Positions 62,534 through 64,000 of a DNA stretch of 64,000 bases are shown here, piece by piece. The DNA is from Enterobacter chengduensis (GTDB lineage Bacteria; Pseudomonadota; Gammaproteobacteria; Enterobacterales; Enterobacteriaceae). The translations under genes were made by a program, and so were the position numbers. Location: NCBI RefSeq assembly GCF_001984825.2, contig NZ_CP043318.1, forward strand, positions 4,154,001 to 4,218,000, in the 5' to 3' direction. The notes under the pieces are model-generated. The model did no database searches. It worked only from the letters and a program-made list of their open reading frames with translations, and had not been told where the DNA came from. The first letter of the stretch is position 1. Every line of letters starts with the position of its first letter.

Positions 62534-63553
62534 TTACCTGAAACCTTGAGCGGCCATTGCTAACGTGGTGTCGAGCATTCGGTTAGCAAAGCCCCATTCG
62601 TTATCACACCAGACCAGCGTCTTGATAAGGTGTGCGCCACTGACCCTGGTTTGCGTGCCATCGACGATGGCGCTGTGCGGGTCGTGGTTAAAATCTACTG
62701 AGACCAACGGTAATTCCGTATAGTCAACTATACCATGAAATGCTCCCTGTGCCGCTTTTTGCAGCAACAGGTTGACTTCACAGGCTTTTACCGGTTTTTT
62801 CACCGTCACGCTAAGGTCGATGGCGGTAACGTTAATCGTCGGGACACGCACGGCAATCGCTTCAAAACGGTCATTAAACTGCGGGAAAATTCGTGTAATG
62901 CCTGCCGCCAGTTTTGTATCCACCGGAATGATTGACTGGCTCGCTGCGCGCGTGCGTCGTAAATCCGGATGATAGGCGTCGATAACCTGCTGATCGTGCA
63001 TGGCGGAATGAATCGTGGTCACGGTGCCGGACTCAATGCCATACGCATCGTCTAACAGTTTGATGACCGGAATAATGCAGTTGGTGGTACAGGAGGCGTT
63101 GGAGACAATGCGGTGTTCGGCCTGCAGCTCATGCTGGTTGACGCCAAACACGACGGTCGCGTCGAGATCGTTACTGCCGGGATGAGAAAACAGGACTTTT
63201 TTCGCGCCTGCAGCCAGATGCGCTTCGCCGTGTTCGCGGCTGCCGTACACGCCGGTACAGTCAAGCACCACATCCACCCCCAGTTCACGCCAGGGTAGCG
63301 CGGCAATACTGCGCTCATGCAGTACGCGGATGGCATCGTCACCGACAAACAGCTGATCCCTTTCCTGCCGCACGTCCCAGGCAAAGCGCCCGTGGCTGGT
63401 GTCATATTTCAACAAATGCGCCATGCCCGCAGCATCCGCCAGTTCATTGATTGCCACCACGGTTATTTCCGCCCGACGTCCGGATTCATACAAAGCACGA
63501 ACCACGTTACGCCCGATGCGACCGAAGCCATTAATCGCTACGCGTACGGTCAT
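62534..63553 (-). CDS. epd: Erythrose-4-phosphate dehydrogenase
   Basis: Makes 4-phosphoerythronate for pyridoxal phosphate synthesis. GAPDH family, 339 residues: NAD loop [15 protein letters not shown], catalytic Cys in [13 protein letters not shown] 63553 (MTVRVAING) with GGAGATCT before it. Head of the epd-pgk-fbaA operon. Confidence 0.96.
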   Translation of the reverse strand: MTVRVAINGFGRIGRNVVRALYESGRRAEITVVAINELADAAGMAHLLKYDTSHGRFAWDVRQERDQLFVGDDAIRVLHERSIAALPWRELGVDVVLDCTGVYGSREHGEAHLAAGAKKVLFSHPGSNDLDATVVFGVNQHELQAEHRIVSNASCTTNCIIPVIKLLDDAYGIESGTVTTIHSAMHDQQVIDAYHPDLRRTRAASQSIIPVDTKLAAGITRIFPQFNDRFEAIAVRVPTINVTAIDLSVTVKKPVKACEVNLLLQKAAQGAFHGIVDYTELPLVSVDFNHDPHSAIVDGTQTRVSGAHLIKTLVWCDNEWGFANRMLDTTLAMAAQGFR

Positions 63554-63676
63554 AGATCTCCTGCAAAGCAATCCCTGAGTTTGAGGTGGCTGAAAGAGTA
63601 ATCCAGCTACGCCTGAAGGGGAATCCTTGCTGTCACAAACTGCGATTGATTGGTCAATTGTCGAACATTTAATCGA

Positions 63677-63690
63677 CTGAAACGCTTCAG
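63677..63690. promoter_or_regulatory. Cra (FruR) operator before epd
   Basis: CTGAAACGCTTCAG is close to the Cra consensus TGAAACGTTTCA, about 125 bases before epd. Cra controls this operon in E. coli. Confidence 0.7.
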
Positions 63691-63748
63691 CAAGAATAAG
63701 CGAATCGGGGAATAAAAGGAATGTCTGTCCAGATGAATAAGCGAGCTA

Positions 63749-63764
63749 TATGACTTGCGTCACA
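63749..63764. promoter_or_regulatory. CRP-like site before epd
   Basis: TATGA-CTTGCG-TCACA resembles TGTGA-N6-TCACA, with one good half-site. The E. coli epd promoter is CRP-dependent. Confidence 0.45.
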
Positions 63765-63784
63765 TTTTCGGTGGAATAGTGTCT

Positions 63785-63870
63785 ACAAAAAAGCCGGGTG
63801 GCGCGCTAGCGCTTACCCGGCCTACTTTCGTGCCATTTGTAGGCCCGATAAGCGTAAGCGCCACCGGGCA
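63785..63870. repeat. REP/BIME pair between tktA and epd
   Basis: AAAAGCCGGGTGGCGCGCTAGC / CTTACCCGGCCTAC and an inverted unit TAGGCCCGATAAGCG / GCCACCGGGC. Confidence 0.8.
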
Positions 63871-63879
63871 AAACGGCAA

Positions 63880-64000
63880 TTACAGCAGTTCTTTCGCTTT
63901 CGCGACAACGTTCTCAACGGTGAAGCCGAACTCTTCGAACAGCTGCTCTGCCGGAGCAGACTCACCGAAGGTGGTCATGCCGACGATAGCGCCGTTCAGG
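63880..64000 (-). CDS. tktA: Transketolase A, C-terminal end (cut by window)
   Basis: The minus strand reads ...[20 protein letters not shown], then [14 protein letters not shown] and stop, which is the end of E. coli TktA. Only about 40 residues are in view. tktA lies next to epd in E. coli. Confidence 0.93.
   Translation of the reverse strand, partial: LNGAIVGMTTFGESAPAEQLFEEFGFTVENVVAKAKELL

Overview
The window is a chromosomal segment of an enteric bacterium of the Enterobacter/Leclercia/Lelliottia type. The right 37 kb keeps the gene order known from Escherichia coli around glyU-idi-lysS-prfB, gcvTHP, serA and epd-pgk-fbaA, and the proteins are near matches to the E. coli ones. The intergenic repeats are the GC-rich palindromic (REP-type) units usual in Enterobacter-like genomes. 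Genus assignment is inference.

Left part (1-26.8 kb): an array of mobile elements stacked on the 3' end of tRNA-Gly(CCC). The tRNA end sequence occurs three times in the same orientation: at 2872-2895 (24 bp identical), at 16990-17007 (18 bp) and in the tRNA itself at 26806-26829. This splits the region into element A (1-2871, only its right end seen), element B (2872-16989, about 14.1 kb) and element C (16990-26805, about 9.8 kb). The right ends of A and B (2385-2871 and 16545-16989) are homologous, so A and B are relatives. C is of a different kind. B has its tyrosine integrase at its left end; C has its integrase next to the tRNA. Both carry a serine recombinase and a putative replication gene, as integrated plasmids or satellites would. 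Cargo of B: a triclosan-insensitive type of enoyl-ACP reductase (FabV), a GNAT acetyltransferase coupled to a NIPSNAP-like protein, a zinc-metallopeptidase toxin with an immunity lipoprotein, two HNH-type proteins and several small exported proteins. Cargo of C: an XRE regulator, exported proteins, a DUF1643 protein, a replication-initiator-like protein and a two-gene module (soluble 371 aa protein plus four-helix membrane protein) whose layout recalls lambda RexAB.

Right part (26.8-64 kb): actS, idi, the xerD-dsbC-recJ-prfB-lysS cluster (prfB with its programmed frameshift), fldB, cptA-sdhE, ygfZ, trhA, an RpiR-type regulator with bglA, ygfF, gcvTHP, pepP-ubiH-ubiI, ygfB, zapA-ssrS(6S RNA)-fau, serA, rpiA, argP, yggE, argO, mscS, the epd-pgk-fbaA cluster and the 3' end of tktA. 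These serve translation, disulfide folding, one-carbon/serine-glycine metabolism, ubiquinone synthesis and glycolysis.

Two nearly identical 1169-bp IS110-family insertions (37149-38317 and 53026-54194, opposite orientation) sit at the same position of a REP-type repeat. The roughly 200-bp leader before each transposase can fold and has a loop complementary to the target, as expected for a bridge RNA.
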